Below, piece after piece: positions 24,435-37,300 of a stretch of DNA of 64,000 nucleotides. How positions within the stretch are numbered: the first letter of the stretch is position 1; each line of letters starts with the position of its first letter. This stretch comes from Limonium bicolor. Lineage: Eukaryota; Streptophyta; Magnoliopsida; Caryophyllales; Plumbaginaceae. Under the pieces are notes generated by a model. That model did no database searches. It was given only the letters and a program-made list of their open reading frames with translations, and had not been told where the DNA came from. The stretch covers positions 460,875,827 through 460,939,826 of the forward strand of contig CM041777.1 in assembly GCA_023374045.1 (NCBI GenBank). The letters are read 5' to 3'. A program made the position numbers and the translations under genes.

Positions 24435-26314
24435 CTTTTTGTAACACCCCATCCAACATCAAACACATAACAACATTCTACAGCGGAAATATACTACTTC
24501 ACATTACTTAACTCGTTGGTGTTACACGTCGTTAACCACCCACGTGGCTAACAGGCTATTACATAAACATTGTACCGGTCTGATGACTAGATTCCCGAGC
24601 GACTACACATTATTATCCCATTCCATTTACAACAAATATACACATACCTTCCAACTGTACCGAGTATTTACAAACTGATGCCGATAACAATTTCGGTCTT
24701 ACTACACCTACTGCATATATACAAACTAAATGATTACCCATGTACAACGACTACCCGTCCTACTCTCGAACGGCTTCCAGCTCTTTGTACCTGAAATAGG
24801 AGAAGAAGAGAAAGGGTGGCCCCCAGGGGCTCAGCACCTTTGCTGGTATGGTAATCCCGCAGCCCACATGCTACCGGGCCACGCACAACTAATTGTCGTC
24901 TTAGCATGCGGTTGATATTTAAATCATGATGTAACTTAAAACACAACACGAATCATCCCGCCTCAATGGGCTCAACAACAGATAACATATCCTTACTTGA
25001 TAAGTCACTCATGGTATTCATTACCCCTAGAGTGTTTCTCCTCTAATGGAACTACTTCCTTAATAGACGACAACTTCCCTTTAATCGGGATATCCTTAAA
25101 CGCCTCTTATCACAACTGGGGTTCATTTCCGTGATCCACATACTCCACACTTTACAACATATAACGTTCATCACATAACAACACATAGCAACACCTTTAA
25201 CGTTTCAACGTGTACATAATAACATCGTAATAGATATTGCATCACAACAACAATACATAACATAACGGGTACGGTTCCCTTTATGAACCGGCCCAAACAT
25301 AGTCAGCTCACTTGTAGCCTAGAGAATGTTGCCAGTCTCATGATAAGCTCATTACATAACTCGTTACCATCTCGTTAAATGAACGGATAACTTAACACAA
25401 GGTGTCTCGGATATAGTGATCCAAGCACACCGAACAAACATAACATAGTATGCCCCTGTGGCCGACGTGAGTCAGTAAAATGGCCTTGGTTAAGCTAAAG
25501 GAAGGTTGGAAACCAAATTGGAAAACAACCATAACATACAGAGAGGATCAAACCTGATATGACAACGACCCCATACTCACACGCGTGGCCGGAACAGACC
25601 GGACTCCTCACTTCCCCCGTTAGCACTTGTTGAAGTTCAACATTGAACTTAATTAAACAATCACAACATTGGGTTAAGTCTTGTAGACACACAAAGGGAA
25701 GGGAGAGTCATACATTCACACACAAACATCACATGACTAACTCACGCATAGCCGTGGTCAGAACGTTCCTTAGGTCGAAACGTTATCACGGATACCGTTC
25801 TCTTACGTTTACCTAATAGTGGTTAACTAGCCCTTCAAGCGCATTCCAGTTACGGTATCGGCACGTAAACATACAACAACAATAACGACTGTAAAACTCG
25901 TTTCATGATTTATCTTATAACGTGACAAACACACACAGAAAAACACATTGGCATACAAGCCGGTGTAATCGGTAGGACACAAGTTGCAAGAGAAAACCAT
26001 AACTGTCACCGGAGTCCACTTATCATGTCCACTATGTTCCTCGAACAATTCTCGAACAACTGATAAATTACATGTACTTTTATTAACATCGGGGTAACAT
26101 GATTGTTAAAGTCTAAGCTTAAAACTTACCCCCATAACTTGGTTAAATAACTTCGCATTTAACTTTTTACCTTTACATTTTATACAAGTTTTCCCCCACT
26201 AAATTGTCATTATAAACTCACTAACATGTCCTTAAACAATCTATAACATCATTACTAATAATCCCCATCATCTATAACTTTAAACATGTTTTGTTTTTTT
26301 TTATATAGATATTT

Positions 26315-26505
26315 TGGGTTGTCGACCCACCGTCCGACCCACAACTGGGTCGGACGTTCCAGAGACTCTTCCCGTCTTTTAAATACACCTGTCCGACCCA
26401 TGTCCGACCAGACCTCTGGGTCGGACCATTCAAGAAACTCAACAGGTGACTAAACAGAGTTGTCCGACCCACAACTGGGTCGGACCACTGGGTCGGACAA
26501 CATCA
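26315..26505 (-). repeat. GGTCGG/CCGACC array in the 5' LTR
   Basis: Counterpart of 16895-17095, with the same order of CCGACCCA and TGGGTCGGAC blocks and a few indels. Confidence 0.85.
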
Positions 26506-27222
26506 GAGTTTGTCCAACTTTGTCAAATTTTCTCCAAACTTTTCCTCAAGCCTCCTAATGTGTTCTAACATCATTTGGCACATCAAACACACCTTTAGCC
26601 ATGTACTAAACTCTTTAAAAATCACACCAAAACCTCTTATCATTCACAAATTTCTTACAAAAATTCTTAGCACTTGGAATGTTTCTCCTTAAGATTTCTA
26701 AGTGGTATTTCACCAATACTGACCAGATACCAAGGTATTTCCTCTACACCTTAACATCATCTCAAAACTTCTTTTCTTACGAACTAAAATCTCCTTTTTA
26801 CATCTTACCTAAACATCATTTCCTCCTTGTACATCAACATTCCTAAACTTAAACAAACTTCTCCAAGACTTTAATATATCCACAAAAACACATATTGAAT
26901 TCCTAGAACTTCCAAGATAATACCTAAATCCTTGTTTCACTCTAAATCACCTTAATACATGTTTTCTTCCCTAGTAAACACTTGTTCACCTTTAACGCTT
27001 CCTAGTTCACCAAAACTTGTTTAAATCACTTAGAACTTCTTATAACATTTTCCAAATTTTGCCATAGCTTCTTTTGTATATCCTCACATCCAACACTTAG
27101 GTTTTACCTTTTTCATTCAAGAACACCTAAAATCCACCAAGAACTTCCTCACACACAAACTTCACCAAATTTACACTACATCACAATATAGTGCATAAAC
27201 TTAATTTCTTGGCACTTAGGCC

Positions 27223-27828
27223 TAGGGCTGCCCAAAAAATTCCGAAACCGCGGTATCCGACCGAAACCGAAGTGAATCGTACCTGTTTTCAGGTTAACCG
27301 TACCGGTTCTTGCGGTATGGTTAACCGAACCGTGTAAATTGACCGGTTTCGGTTTCGGTAACGGTATTGAATTTTCCAAAACGGTTAACCGCTCGGTTAA
27401 CCACGGTTAACCGATTATATAAATAAACAAAATCTTTAAATATTAATGTTCACCTTATATAAAAATTAATGTTAGTTATTGAGGGAATATGCACAATATT
27501 ATATTTCTGTCACATATGTTTGATTTGTCACTCATGAATTAGGTGAATGATCAATGTTGTACTATAATATTAATGGTAGGGTCTTATCAATAATAAAAAA
27601 ATACACGGCTATAAGGTTAACCGATCAAACTGAACCGAATTAAAGGTTAACCGGTCTAAACGGAATGGTAATGGAATCGGATTTTAGAAAACCAATTAAA
27701 CGGTTAACCGAATCCGGTTAACCGATCTAAATGGAATGGTAATGGAATTGGATTTTAGAAAACCGAAAACCCGGTTAACCGCTTTCGGTTAACCGAATAA
27801 GGCGGTTAACCTACCATGGGCAGCCCTA
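27223..27828. mobile_element. hAT-type MITE, 606 bp
   Basis: It has perfect 12 bp terminal inverted repeats (TAGGGCTGCCCA at the left, its complement at the right) and an 8 bp target duplication CTTAGGCC (27215-27222 and 27829-27836), the length typical of hAT transposases. The empty site is preserved in the other LTR at about 17800. The interior is rich in CCGAAACCG and GGTTAACCG words, mostly near the ends, and has no transposase frame. It depends on a hAT transposase made elsewhere. Confidence 0.92.
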
Positions 27829-29520
27829 CTTAGGCCCTTAATAACATGGCTCTTAGGCCTTAAATTGCATAAACCTTAAACACTGAATTTCCCACATATA
27901 TATTGCCTTTGACCTGCAAATACACCCAAGAATACATATGCCCTTAATAAACTCCTTGAGAGCATTTTACTAGCTCATTTGCCATTGGCTCCTTAGGTAT
28001 TTTATTAAGCAAATCAAGCTCATTTTCCTAAGGCATTTAAACTACATTGAGATAGTTTGTTTACCTCTTTTTCCTCACAACTTCTTTCTTGTTTCCTTGA
28101 CTAAATTGGCAAGGCTTTTAGTTGCTTGTCAACTTCTAAACATTATACAAATAATATAATGAGTATACAAGCTTTGAGCTTCATCTCATTGTAAACCCTA
28201 GTTACATATATTATCTTAAGGTATTAAAATGATTGTTTTACCTTGGAATGGAAAGAGAGCTTGAATAAGTATCAAGAGAGGACTCCTCCAAGACCTTGGA
28301 AGATTCAAATGAAGCTAAAACAAGCAAGGTAAAGACACCATTGTGAGGTGAATTTTCGGACAACACAAAACATGGAGGAAACATGGATTTTCTTTGAGTT
28401 TCCTTACCTTGAAGCAAAGGAGAACAACAAGGTGTGAAAATATGAGCTCAAACTCCATCAATAGTGAATCTCCATGGCACCAAAATTGAGTTCTTAAAGA
28501 TTTGAAAAGATAGAAGTGTGGAGCTTGGTCTAACTAAGACAAATATAGTCTTAGAATTTGATTTGGAGCATGGAGTTGGATTTGGCAAGGAAATGAAAAT
28601 GAAGAAGAGAGGTTACTATAGCAAATCGTAAATGGAAGGGAGGAAGGGAGCTTGAAGACGTGTGAAATGAGAAGGAAGAAGAGAATGAGGTGAGAGTGTT
28701 CACTTTGTTAAGATATTTTACATATAAAGCAAATAGTACTTTACTTTACTCACTTTCCTTTCCTTTAATTGATTTGTGAATGGTGATGACTCACCCTACA
28801 AAAATCGGCCCCCATAATCATAATAAGGGTGTTTTGGTCTTTGTTGACCAATTTAATTACTTATAACAACATATGTTACAAACTAGCTTATTAAAGTTAC
28901 TATTCACTAAAACAAGGCACATAGATGTGAAATTTTTGATTTCCCATTGATATAGACTTCCAAATGTGATACTATATAGTACACATGTTAATTAAAGAGT
29001 AATGATGGACATTTAGCCATTCAAAACTCATTTACAGGACAATTTTTCAAAAATGTGCTTTAAGACTTCTTTAAGCACATTTTGTGTTTTAACTTGTTTT
29101 CAAGCTTGGTTTTCTTTGGTAATTGATTTAATATGTTAATTAACATATTTATAAGGTATAGGTATGACCATTAGGTCTTATACAAATTTATCCCAAGCTT
29201 AGAGCACATTTTTGCTCTTATTGACTTTAAGGTATATTCTTGTGTTTTGTTTGGTTTAACTGTCTACCAAAGTTTCCTAAGGAATTAATTAGCCTTATTA
29301 AATCATAATTGAATATTATTAAGTCTTGGTAGGCTCTTTGGGTCCTAACCAAGTTTACTCCAAGCTTAGGGCATGTTTTTGCTCAAACTGTGTCTTAGTG
29401 TTTTATTGCATTTTACTACGGTTTAAATTGTTCACTGATGTTTCTAAGGCACTTTTTAGCCTCTACATACCATAGTTTAAATGTTTAACAACATATTAAG
29501 GTTTGGGGTATTTCAACTAT

Positions 29521-32088
29521 ATATTATACAATCTTATCAATTTAATTCCAAATTCAACCCCAAAAATTCCAGAATATTTCCTAACAAACCCTAGTCTGTT
29601 TTTAACTCCTGTTTACCCCAATCTTTTGGAAATTACATTTTGACCACATTAGTTTTATAAATCTTACTTTAACTCCTAAACTTTATCAAATTCACAATTT
29701 AATTATTTCTCTCATCTAATTTGGTCAACACTCCTAATATGGTCAAGGTTGACCTCTCAAATACTGCCTTGACCATAAATTTTATAATTACATATTTGAC
29801 CCAAATTTTTCCTAGAGTTTTCATTTATGTCCTTAATTTTCCAAAAACTATTTTTCATCTAAACTCCAAATAAGTCCCAACTTCCGGCCTTATTAATATT
29901 TTGACACTCTAATTTTATTTATTTACACTTAACCACCCATGCTACCTCCATTTGTTCACTAGAACATTATTTAAGTTTATAATTGTTTTAAAGCTTATTT
30001 TTACATTAAACTCCAGTCTAACTTTACCAAATTCGTAGGTATCCCAATATTTTTTAGGTGATTAAAACTTACCAAATAACCCCTTATCACCAGATTTTCT
30101 CACCAAGTTTTATACTAACCAAATACTTAATTTTTAACACATAAAAAGGCATTAAATAATATATAAAGTGGCCTAAATACATGGCCTTATTACAACCTTC
30201 AAATATAACATTAGAATGACATAAAAAAATTTAAGGTTGTACCCAAAAACTCTTGTAATTTGCATTTTCACCCCCTTTTACTTAATATTATGACATTAGA
30301 AGTCATCATACCCCTAGGTAACTTAGACAAATATGTTACCATAATTTTTAAGTTCATTTTTAGGTCAAATTAACCCAAGGTAACCACCATGTTATCGGCT
30401 GTAATTATTTGAACAAGATAAATTTATCTTAAAGCTTAAAAGTGTTTTAAGCAAACTTACAAATTTTGATGCACCAAACACCACATCTCCACAAGTCCTC
30501 CATGGCTCTAAGGTTAATAATAAATTTTAAATCAGTTTATGTACAAATCAAAGGCTTAAACCATGTTTAAGGAGTTCTAAAGAATGATTTAATTACTTAC
30601 CCTCCAAAGGTTAGTTTTACAAGCTTGCCTCCACCTCCTGGTCAAGGTCACTCCTATGGTTCCCAAGGACCATTTGGTCTAGATTTTAACAAGAATAAAA
30701 GATCAAGTTAGGGTCTTTTAATGAGCTTAACAAGACAAGGAACCTTAAGGCATTAATATGAGCTTAAGGATAATAGATTTTACCTTTGTGATCTAAGAGT
30801 GATTCCACCCTCAAAATCTCGGCTATTAAGAGAAAAATAAGAGAAGATTTATCTCTCTTTAAGATCTAGGAGTAAAAGGTGATTTAAGCACAAAAAGAGC
30901 TTATTTTCAAGACTTTACCTTAGGTTGTTTTCCTCTTGATTTTTGGCCCTTCTTGAAGGTGGATGAAGATAAAGTTTGAGTATGAAATGAATGAAGAAAA
31001 ATGGGTTATAAGGGCTTGAATTTTCGGACCCATAAATGGAAGAAAAGGACTTGAAGTCTTAAGGCACATTTTTACCTTTGTTTGTTGTTGAACTTTGTTG
31101 CTCACCCCCTTGTGTTTGCTGTCGGTTTTGAGCCCTTATAGTAGCATATTTTAGGCCTTGAAAAGATAGGGAGAAGAGTACTTAGTTTCTTGATGAAGAA
31201 AGAATGAGATTTGAGACCAAACAAGTAAGAACACTTGTGTTCTTCCATGGAGTAACAAATGAAGAAGATGGAGAAGGAAATAGCCTTACCATTTTGGCTG
31301 GAAGGAAGGAGAGGAGGCTGGTCTCGTGACAGCATGGGGAAAAGAGGTATGAGTGTGAAAAAGAGAGTATAAGGTAAGTGTGTGTGTGAGGAGTTCTCTA
31401 GGTAAGTTGACTTGCTTTTAGGAAGCTTCCTTCCAAAAGCAAAAGTGCTTTTGAATCTCCTCTTCCCTCTCTTGAAATCGCGATGTGTGTGTGGGGAGTT
31501 TAATTTATTTGTTTAAGTGTAGAGAGTAATAAGTGGTAAAAGCATGTCTATGGTGAAGTATACTTTCTTTTTGCTTTTTGGTCTTTGTTTTTATTTGAAA
31601 TTGCCGTCCAACATGAGGGAGAAATGGTTTTTTTTTTGTAATTTTTGAAACTTGTAATATTAAGGTGTTACATGTTGTGTCTTTGGACTTGTTTGATGTG
31701 TTAGGTTGTAACATGTGTTGTTATCTTGTCTTAAGGTGTATTCCTTGTGTTTTTAAGTGCTTGGTATACTTTATTATTCATTGTAATTATATAAGTATAC
31801 CACATAATTTTATCACATGAATTGTGATCCTATTTCATGTATTAATGTGTTACATGTTACATTAGTCTTAGGAGTTGTTTTTCCCTTATTAGTGTTCCCT
31901 TTTAGTCCATTATTTCAAGTGGGGGATAGTTCCCATTTTGGACTATACCTACTTATCTATATATGTATGTTTAGAGGTGATAAACTCCTTAATGAATTAA
32001 GGTTCATTATTCTTAGTTATCCCTTGATTAAATCCTTTCATCTAATTAATTCATGATTAATTAATGTAATTAAGGTTGGGCTATTTCA
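29521..32088 (-). repeat. Outer solo LTR, segment 3 of 3
   Basis: It continues after the ACTAT duplication (29516-29520) and ends GGGCTATTTCA at 32088, followed by target copy CATGG. In element orientation this is the LTR start (TGAAATAGCCC). It is AT-rich, and the open frames at 30900-31720 have no recognisable domain. Confidence 0.85.
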
Positions 32089-32093
32089 CATGG

Positions 32094-32194
32094 ACTTAAA
32101 AATGGAAGGCTTTGTTGTTGTAGTCAACCCATATGTATCCTTATAAACCAATAACTTTACTACTCATATCTGGATGTGGGGTGAGGGAATTATA
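32094..32194 (-). mobile_element. TRIM, right portion (rest of its second LTR)
   Basis: It resumes the repeat interrupted at 6927 and matches 6611-6710 of the first repeat (GGCTTTGTTGTTGTAGTCAA, then TAACTTTACTACTCATA). It ends TTATA where the first repeat ends TTACA, followed by ATATG (32195-32199), identical to 6507-6511. Confidence 0.9.
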
Positions 32195-32199
32195 ATATG

Positions 32200-33355
32200 T
32201 CAATGCCCATAGTAATTAATATAGAACTATTGTTATAAACTAATAGTATTTTCATAAAACTTTTTCTAAACAATACTTTGAGTAAATCTAATTTTAAATC
32301 AGTTTGCAAAACATGTAATTAATAAAAAAACTAATAACACATGCATTTTATATAGGAGAGAGCACATGATAGCTCAAACTTACATAATCAGTTTTACTTT
32401 GAAATAAATTGCTAGAATTAATATATTATAAGTTTTTTAGTCGAATATAAACTAAATATTCTTTTAGGGTATAAATCTAAAACAAATACAGCAAGTTAAT
32501 AGTAAAAATATACTATTAAGTGATATCATGGTGATATCACCTAAAAAATTAGGCGTGAATAAAAATATTAAAATAAATAAATAAACTGCATAAAAAATAT
32601 GAAACTAAAATAAAAATGTGAGAGTTGGAGAGTGACGCACCCTCCGGCTCCCTGTTTTCGCCACTGATCGGGACACAAAAGGTAGAGGATAAGACAATAG
32701 ATCTATTTGAGGATTCTAATTTCATACAATTTTTTTAACGGTGGGACTTAATAAATAGGATAGGAAAATGCATGCAATATTTGTAGAATGCTTATATTGC
32801 TTACATGTGAATGCACCCATAGAACGTGAACATGTACTGCGTTTTAGGAGACATGGACTTCTCTCATTTAGCTGGGAGCTTATGCCCCTAGCCCTAGGAA
32901 CTCTTCAGCTTCTTCACCAGGGCTCAACAATTTCCAAGGTAAATCAACAATCCCCTATGGCCTTATGCTCTTGTAGTTCTCGAAGTGTGTACCTCTAGGT
33001 TACGGCGGTCATGATGCGATGTGGCTTAAAGTTGTAGCACCATCACATCGTGCCGACTACCTCTCTAGTCTCCTTTGCTTTTCCCTATTCCTTCTTGTGT
33101 CACCATACTCATTCCTGCCATTCGCTTGAGTATACCGCTCGCATCCTCGGCTTCCCCACCCAATCGGCGACCACATTTCTCAAACACTGCATGTCTATTT
33201 TCTCAAGGGGTTTCTCTCTTTTTATTCTTCTCCCTCGCCTACTCATTCCCACTTTTACACCATTACTCGTTGTCTACTTCTCAAATTCCAGGACCAAGCA
33301 TGTCCCGAACCTCTTACCATGAAAGTGTTTGAAGTCCCAGGTTGGCTTCTGGCTT
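32200..33355. other. Non-coding stretch
   Basis: It is AT-rich to about 32620, then GC-richer from about 32640. From about 33000 it may be the leader of the LINE-like remnant that follows. Overlapping open frames of 85-90 residues at 33050-33332 are rich in Ser, Pro and Phe and match nothing I recognise. Confidence 0.4.
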
Positions 33356-33359
33356 ACAA

Positions 33360-34329
33360 CCATTGTTTACTGGGGAAACTCTTCTACTCCACCGAAATTA
33401 GTACCAATTATCTTATCATACCGTTGCACCATTACTGGAGCTCCTTTGGCGGTTGTTCAATTGCTTTGTGATTGAATTTGAGAAGGTTGAAGTGAGGCAT
33501 GCGCGGTCCTTGTCTGGGGACCATGGATTGTTGACAACTTTCTGTTTGTTGTACCATTACAGGAGTCTGACAAGGACGTGGAGGAGCAAGAGTATTGATG
33601 GTTGCTCTTTTGGGTACGAATCTATGATGTGCCCCTAGCCCACTGCACTATAACGTTTACGAAAAAATTAATGGAGAAGTTGGGACACTTTAGGGGGTAA
33701 TCAAGGATCCACACTGCTCTGGTTACAAGTTTTTGCATCTTAAGTATTTCTCAAACTCCATCTCCCAGTTATGCAATCTCTCCTTGGCTCTGGATGGCCA
33801 GTTTTTGTTTTTTTCCCTTTACCTACAACAATATTCCCGTAATTTGCTCCACTTGTAGTCTATTCTTGCATGCTACAGCTGAATGCCCAACCTTACACCA
33901 ATTTGAGGAGGGGGGATACTCCATATGACATGTGGTTACAGGCCGATGTTTGTCTTGCACGAGCTAGGCTTCGTGAGCTCTTGTTTGCGCCTGAGCCATG
34001 TATCTCCTGGAGTTGCGATTGACCTCCTTAGTCAAGCATCAACCTCTGCACCACCCCAGCCAGATCTTCTGGTTCCATCGATTATGCTCCCTTTTCCAAT
34101 GGTTGTTGAAGAGGATCTTACCCCTCTTATGGAGGCTATGCATATTGGGCCCCCTATCACAGATGAAATGGTGAGGAAGAGAAGATTTGCACATCTACTT
34201 GAGGCTGCCACCCGAGCGGAGTTTTGGGATTTGCAAACGTCGAAGGCAAAGCGCAATGGGAAGAAGGTGATGACCTCCCTCAGTCTTGGTTTTGGGGGGT
34301 AGCTGGCACACAAACAAGGTCTAAGGATC
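33360..34329 (+). pseudogene. LINE-like ORF1 remnant with DUF4283 region and CCHC zinc knuckle
   Basis: Read across several frameshifts, this looks like the N-terminal protein of plant non-LTR retrotransposons (DUF4283 plus zf-CCHC). Visible pieces are LVGKLFYSTE-like sequence near 33370, FEFEKVEVR at about 33477-33505, LVWGPWIVDNFLFVV at about 33510-33555, FWVRIYDVPL at about 33609, and MEKLGHF then DPHCSGYKFLHLKYF near 33670-33750. A knuckle of form C-X2-C-X4-H-X4-C (ICSTCSLFLHATAEC) lies at 33842-33886. The next 125-residue frame (33925-34302) resembles the variable linker. The protein would bind RNA in a retrotransposition particle. Frame breaks show it is dead. A solo LTR interrupts it at 34330. 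A domesticated DUF4283 gene is the alternative. Confidence 0.6.
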
Positions 34330-37300
34330 TGAAATACCCCAAACTTAGATATGGTGTTTAAGTGATAAACTAAGATATAAGAAGGCTAAATAATGCCTTG
34401 GAAACATTAAGAAACATTTTTAATCAAAGAAAACATAAGGAAACACCAAAAGAGCAGTTTAAGCAAAAATGTGCTCTAAGCTTGGAGAGACTTGGGTGAG
34501 CACCCAAATATCATTCTTAGACCTTAGTAATATCCTAATGGTCAATTTAAATCAATTACCAAAGAAAACCAAGCTCAAAAACAAGTTAAAACACAAAATG
34601 TGCTCTAAGGAGTCTTAAAGCACATTTTTGAAAAATTGTCTTGTAAATGGGTTTTAAGTGGCTAAATGCCCATGATTACTCCTTAATTAACTTGTGTACT
34701 AATTATTATCACATTAGGAAGTCTAAATCAATGGGAAATCAAAAATTTCACAATTATGTGCACTAGTTTGTGAATAGTAATCAAATAGTGCCTAGTTTAG
34801 TCTTTAGTCAATTAAGTTTAGTTAGTTGGTCAAACAAGACCATGACTAGCTTAATTAAAGGGGGTGGCCGGTTTTTAAGGTGATGATTCACCACATGATC
34901 AAATAAGAAAAGAAAACAAGAGATAAAGTAAAATCTACTATTTGCTTTTAACATAAATATCCCACCTTTACTTACCTCTCTCCTCATCTCTTCATTCTCT
35001 TCTTTTCCCACCGGTTTCACCATCTTCTTCCCTTCTCCATTCACGTAGAAGACAACCCCATGCTAGCTCCATCTTCACTTGCTTGCCAAACACACATCTT
35101 AGCTCCAAAATCAAAACTAAACACATATTCTTCTTAGTTAGCTCAAGCTCCTTCTTCCTATCTTTTCAAAACTTCAAGAGTCTCATTTTGGAGCCAAGGC
35201 AAACCGCCATTAGAGGAGGAAACTCAAGCTTGGAGACTCCATTAGCTTCTCCATTCTCTTAAGGTAAAGAATATGTAAGAAAATCTAGGTTCCCACCATT
35301 TTTCTCCATAACCAAAAATTTATACTCATGGGGCTTCATGTTTATGCCTTGTTCTAGCTTGTTTTCTATTCTCCAAGGGATAGAGGAGGTTCTTCTTGCT
35401 TCATATCCAAGCTTATTCTAAGACTCCAAGGTAAAACAATCAATTTAATACCTTAAAGCACATTTTTAACCTAGGGTTTGTTCCTTAAGGTTAATGTATT
35501 ATCTAGCACTCATTAGAGTCATTGAATATTGGTTAGAACATTGGCAAGGAGAGTTTGATTGGTGATCGAGGTTGTTCAAGAAAAACCTAAGGAGAAAAGT
35601 TTGTGGAGCTTGTGAAAGAACAAGGTAAATTACTTACCTTAAGGTGTTTTAATGCATTAAGGGATGGGATATGGATAGGTAACAAGTTTAGCTTAGAGTT
35701 TACAATGGAAAAAGGTATATAAAACTTAGGAGAAAGAGTACTATTATATTGAGAATTTGTGACTAAAGAGCTAATGAGAAATGAGATAGTCAAACAATGT
35801 TGAGGTGAATTACAAGAGGCAATTTATTTCAATGGGAGCCTTGTTGTGTGTATTTGCAGGTCAAAGGCTATATATATATTAAGGAAATTCAGTGTTTAAG
35901 ATTTGTGCATTTAAGGCCCTAAGAGCCAAGCAATTTAAGTTTATGCACTATATTGTGATGTAGTGTAGTTTGGTGTATGATGTGTGCTAAGGAGGAGGTT
36001 TGATGAGAGTTTGAATGTAGATAGCTATTTGATGGTGAAAAACTAAATGTTTTGGTGTAGCAATATACTAGAGAACCCATGGCAAAATTTAGTGAAGAAC
36101 CTAAGTGTTTAAGATGTGTTAAGGAGATTTTATGACTAGGAGTACTAGGAATTTTAGGAGTTGTTTTGGTTGAAAAGGAATGAGTCTAAGATGTTCTAGT
36201 GAACTAGGATGACTTAGGTATGTCTATGAGGACCTAGGGGCTACAATGGTGAATTTTAGGCACCAAGACCTTGATAAAAGAAGTTAGAAGACTTGTGCAA
36301 GTTGATGGGAATAAGGTGTAAGACTTTGAAATGGTTAGGGGGAACTAGAGTTTAGAATCTAAGGAGGGTTGATAAATGCAATAAGTGTGGGAAGTGGTGT
36401 ACATGGTGTGGTCAAGTTCTTAAGGAGGGAGCATTTGGTTAGTGGAAATTCTAGGTGAATTGCATACTAGAAATGTAGGAAAAAAATAAGTGCTAAGTGT
36501 TGGGAGTGTTTATAAGAATTGAGTGAATGATTGAGAAGATCTTTGGAAGTTGTCTTAATGAGTTGATGGATGTTATGAGGTGGGTTTAATGTGCCTAGAT
36601 GGTGTTAGACCAATTAGGACACTTGTGGAAGAGTTTGAAATTGAAAGAACAATTTAAGAGAAAAATCTGTAGTGGACCGACCCAGGGTCCGACCCAGTTT
36701 TGGGTCGGTCGGGCCATGTTAAGCCAGCTGGAATGTCTCTGGACTGGACCGACCAGAGGGTTTTGGGTCGGTCGGCTTAGCTTTGGGTCGATCGGGTAAA
36801 ATTTAACGTAGAAAATGGTTTCTGTAATGGACCGACCCAGAAGGTTTGGGTCGGTCGGTTCAGCTCTGGGTCGGACGGGTAGTTTTCAAAAGATGAAAAA
36901 TTTATGAGATGGACCGACCCATAAGGTTGGTCGGTCGTGGGTCGGCCTAAGGGAATTGTTCGAACCAGAAAAATTACTGGGACGACCGACAGGGGTGGGG
37001 TCGGCGGTGGTCGACCCTTAAACACTTAAAAAAAAAATTTAAGGATCTAATGGTACATCGTTAAGAAACAAGGGAATGAGGAATAGAAACCTAAAGACCT
37101 AGGGGATTAAGTTAAGTATAAACTTACATGTTTAAGGTTAAGATGTAAGATTAGGAATAACCTTAAGAGGTATTAGTTGGGGGTTAAATAAGTTAAATAA
37201 GTTAAGTAAAGTGTAAATAATTAATAATCTAAGTTGGGTGAACATTTTAGGGTTTGAAAGTTTGGAACCGGAGGAGAATTAAACAACGGGACAAACGACG

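Larger units (their letters stand above)
19486..24439 (-). other. Internal region of the non-autonomous element, no recognisable coding
   Basis: 4954 bp. Next to the 3' LTR (19600-19920) are tandem short repeats built on GGACTCAATGGTCC and TTTAGACACATAGGTCT. A second polypurine-like tract is at about 20869-20886. The largest open frames are 60-100 residues, on either strand, and show no gag, protease, reverse transcriptase, integrase or chromodomain motif. The stretch 21000-24400 looks like unconstrained non-coding sequence. Confidence 0.7.
14986..29515 (-). mobile_element. Complete non-autonomous LTR retrotransposon (LARD-like), 14.5 kb
   Basis: Two LTRs (14986-19485 and 24440-29515) flank a 4954 bp internal region, the whole bracketed by ACTAT (14981-14985 and 29516-29520). 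In element orientation (minus) the order is 5' LTR, initiator-Met primer-binding site, internal region, polypurine tract, 3' LTR. No gag or pol motif is recognisable inside, only short frames, so it must rely on proteins from a relative. Termini, polypurine tract and LTR architecture match the coding element at 1-4972. In the first ~320 bp of the LTRs I count 3 transitions and 4 one-base indels, so the insertion is young compared with the TRIM beneath it. Confidence 0.9.
24440..29515 (-). repeat. 5' LTR of the non-autonomous element, carrying a MITE
   Basis: 5076 bp including a 606 bp hAT MITE and its 8 bp duplication; without them about 4462 bp, matching the partner LTR. Boundaries are TGTAACACCCC and GGGGTATTTCA. 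It is collinear with 14986-19485, with many one-base length differences. The GGTCGG array is at about 26315-26505. In this copy the promoter would drive transcription toward lower coordinates. Confidence 0.92.
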
